Source: Haliea sp963974125 (lineage in GTDB: Bacteria > Pseudomonadota > Gammaproteobacteria > Pseudomonadales > Halieaceae). From it: 64,000 bases of DNA. Shown here piece after piece: positions 62,579-64,000 of the stretch; within the stretch, counting starts at the first letter, position 1; each line of letters opens with the position of its first letter. Made by a program: the position numbers and the translations under genes. The DNA lies in contig CAXBCH010000002.1 in assembly GCA_963974125.1 (NCBI GenBank), positions 1-64,000 on the forward strand, given 5' to 3'. The notes beneath the pieces were generated by a model, which saw only the letters and a program-made list of their open reading frames with translations, searched no databases and had not been told where the DNA came from.

Positions 62579-63943
62579 GTGACCGTCGGCGGGCACGACA
62601 ACGGGCACAGCCTGTGGCGCCGGTTGACTCCGGAATGGATGTTGGGCGATGTGGCCCGGGCAGGGGCATTGGCGGGATCGGTTCAGGGCGTTGGCCTGTT
62701 GCTGGTATTCCTGTTGCAGATCCTGTTGGCGCGCATTGTCGACGATCCCGCCGCCTACGGTCTCTACGTATGGGGACAGAACCTGCTGTTTCTCGTTGGC
62801 GGCGTGCTGGCCCTGGGGCTCCCCATTGTCGCCGGTCGCCACATGGCGGTGCAGGTTCAGCGCGGCGACAGGCGCGCCCAGGGCGCCCTGGTACAACGCG
62901 CGCTGGGGCTGATCGCCGTGGCGTCGGCGCTGATCGTCGGCGCCGGAGCGTTGCTGCTGTCGCAAGCCTCGCTGCCTGTTTCCGTGGCACCGGATATTAT
63001 CCTGTTGGCCCTGCTCGGCGCGCCCCTGGTGGCAACCACGCTGCTGTACCAGGGCGTAAGCCGGGCGCAAGGCCATACGGTCAGTGCCTTCCTGCCGAAC
63101 CAGGTGCTGCGACCCCTGTTCAACGCTGTACTGGCCTTGGTTGCGGTGGTTGTTGCAGGGCGCCACCTGAGCGGCTTCGAGGTACTGATTACGGTAGTAG
63201 CGGGGCTCGCGCTGGTACATGCAGTGCATTGGCGGCTTGGACAACGCCCCGCGCGTGCACCGGATGCGCCTGCGGCCGCCAGCGACGTTGAGGTACCGCG
63301 CGCGAGCCTCCTGCTCCGGGAGGGGCTGCCAGTGTTCGGTGCCAGCGTCTGCGGGCTGGTCATGACCTATGCGAACACCCTGGCCGTTGGCGTGCTGGCC
63401 GGACCCGCCGCAGCAGGGGCGTTTTTTGTCGCTGAACGGCTCGCCCAACTGGCGTCCACCCCGGCGATGGTTACCAGCGCAGTGATTCAGCCCTGGCTTG
63501 CCATCGCGCACGCCAGCCACAACCGCAAACGCTTGCAGGAGGTCGTAACCCAGGCCGCCCATATTGGTCTGTGGCCGACGCTGTTGCTCAGTGCTGGTCT
63601 GTGGCTCTTTGCAGATTTTCTACTGGGACTGTTCGGCGCAGGATTTCTTCATGCCCTGCCTATTCTGGGCGCGCTGCTGGTGGCGCGACTGATCGGCGTG
63701 GCGCTGGGTCCGGCGCAGACCCTGCTGATGATGACCGGGCACCAGAACCAGGGACTTCGGGTCAGTGCCGCCGCCGCGCTGGGCCATGTACTGCTGTTGA
63801 TTGGGCTGGTGCCGGTCTGGGGTGCGGTTGGAGCGGCACTGACCAGTATTGTCAGCAGCCTGCTGCTTAATGCGGGTTGTCTGGCGCTGGTGTGGCGACA
63901 CCTGGGGCTGCGCGGTACGGTTCTGGCCGTGCGCTGGCGCTAG
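62579..63943 (+). CDS. Polysaccharide flippase (MOP/Wzx-like membrane protein)
   Basis: This 454-residue integral membrane protein has about 12 hydrophobic spans, among them GVGLLLVFLLQILLARIVDD, LALGLPIVAGRHMAVQV and LGHVLLLIGLVPVWGAVGAA. The pattern fits the MATE/Wzx-like family that flips lipid-linked oligosaccharides across the inner membrane. It starts at GTG 62579 after GAGGT. It is coupled to the UDP-glucuronate decarboxylase, and with the glycosyltransferase at 51025 suggests a polysaccharide locus split by the element. The last 57 bases of the window hold no gene. Confidence 0.9.
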   Translation: MTVGGHDNGHSLWRRLTPEWMLGDVARAGALAGSVQGVGLLLVFLLQILLARIVDDPAAYGLYVWGQNLLFLVGGVLALGLPIVAGRHMAVQVQRGDRRAQGALVQRALGLIAVASALIVGAGALLLSQASLPVSVAPDIILLALLGAPLVATTLLYQGVSRAQGHTVSAFLPNQVLRPLFNAVLALVAVVVAGRHLSGFEVLITVVAGLALVHAVHWRLGQRPARAPDAPAAASDVEVPRASLLLREGLPVFGASVCGLVMTYANTLAVGVLAGPAAAGAFFVAERLAQLASTPAMVTSAVIQPWLAIAHASHNRKRLQEVVTQAAHIGLWPTLLLSAGLWLFADFLLGLFGAGFLHALPILGALLVARLIGVALGPAQTLLMMTGHQNQGLRVSAAAALGHVLLLIGLVPVWGAVGAALTSIVSSLLLNAGCLALVWRHLGLRGTVLAVRWR

Positions 63944-64000
63944 GTGCATTCCCGGGCGCGGGCTCGCCGTAGCCTCAGGGTCGGCAACAGCAGTGACCAC

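Overview
The window is a GC-rich chromosomal segment of a free-living gammaproteobacterium, most likely a marine Cellvibrionales/Halieaceae-type organism. This rests on gene order and protein types, not on a database search. The backbone leuC-leuD-leuB-asd-fimV-truA-trpF-(trpB-trpA)-accD-folC-dedD/SPOR-cvpA-purF-metZ is the Pseudomonas-like arrangement. Paired acyl-CoA dehydrogenases with luciferase-like oxidoreductases, and spermidine synthesis by the carboxyspermidine route, fit a marine heterotroph.

Layout. Positions 1-552 hold no convincing gene, only a REP-like repeat. 553-5103: two luciferase-like monooxygenases divergent from each other, the rightward one followed by two adjacent acyl-CoA dehydrogenases, possibly the two subunits of one enzyme. 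5152-11318: two overlapping lipoproteins, an HTH protein, the double rRNA methyltransferase RlmKL, a cluster of DnaA boxes, a small flavodoxin-like protein and a hotdog thioesterase. 11321-28933: a LysR regulator facing leuCDB, then asd, fimV, truA, trpFBA, accD, folC, SPOR protein, cvpA, purF and metZ, a dense block of amino-acid, lipid, folate and purine synthesis. 28955-32906: MoxR ATPase, DUF58 protein and TgpA-type transglutaminase. 32903-35385 (minus strand): a GNAT/C39-like peptidase fusion and a QEGLA (DUF1704) metallopeptidase-like protein. 35655-41319: speA and two carboxy(nor)spermidine enzymes, a 14-bp tandem repeat, a bactofilin and a methyltransferase-like protein. 41306-50607: acnB, a DUF1289 protein, miaE, lpxH, ppiB, glnS, cysS and folD. 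50720-52056: tRNA-Pro and tRNA-His with their promoter, and a family 2 glycosyltransferase.

52121-61519 is the main accessory feature: a ~9.4-kb integrated element inserted in a tRNA-Arg(UCU) gene and bounded by 40-bp identical direct repeats. It carries a tyrosine integrase, an AlpA/excisionase-like HTH protein, a DUF3631 P-loop replication protein with an internal array of GGTTAC/GTAACC repeats, a ParB-like HTH protein, a chain of tiny translationally coupled genes, an HK97 prohead protease and an HK97 major capsid protein. On the opposite strand lie a KAP-family P-loop NTPase and a small membrane protein. No terminase, portal, tail or lysis gene is visible. This looks like a capsid-encoding phage satellite with probable anti-phage cargo, not a prophage. 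It replaces the 5' half of the tRNA and apparently supplies a new tRNA promoter.

To its right, 61624-63943 encodes a UDP-glucuronate decarboxylase and a polysaccharide flippase. With the glycosyltransferase on the left, these suggest that the element sits inside a surface-polysaccharide locus.
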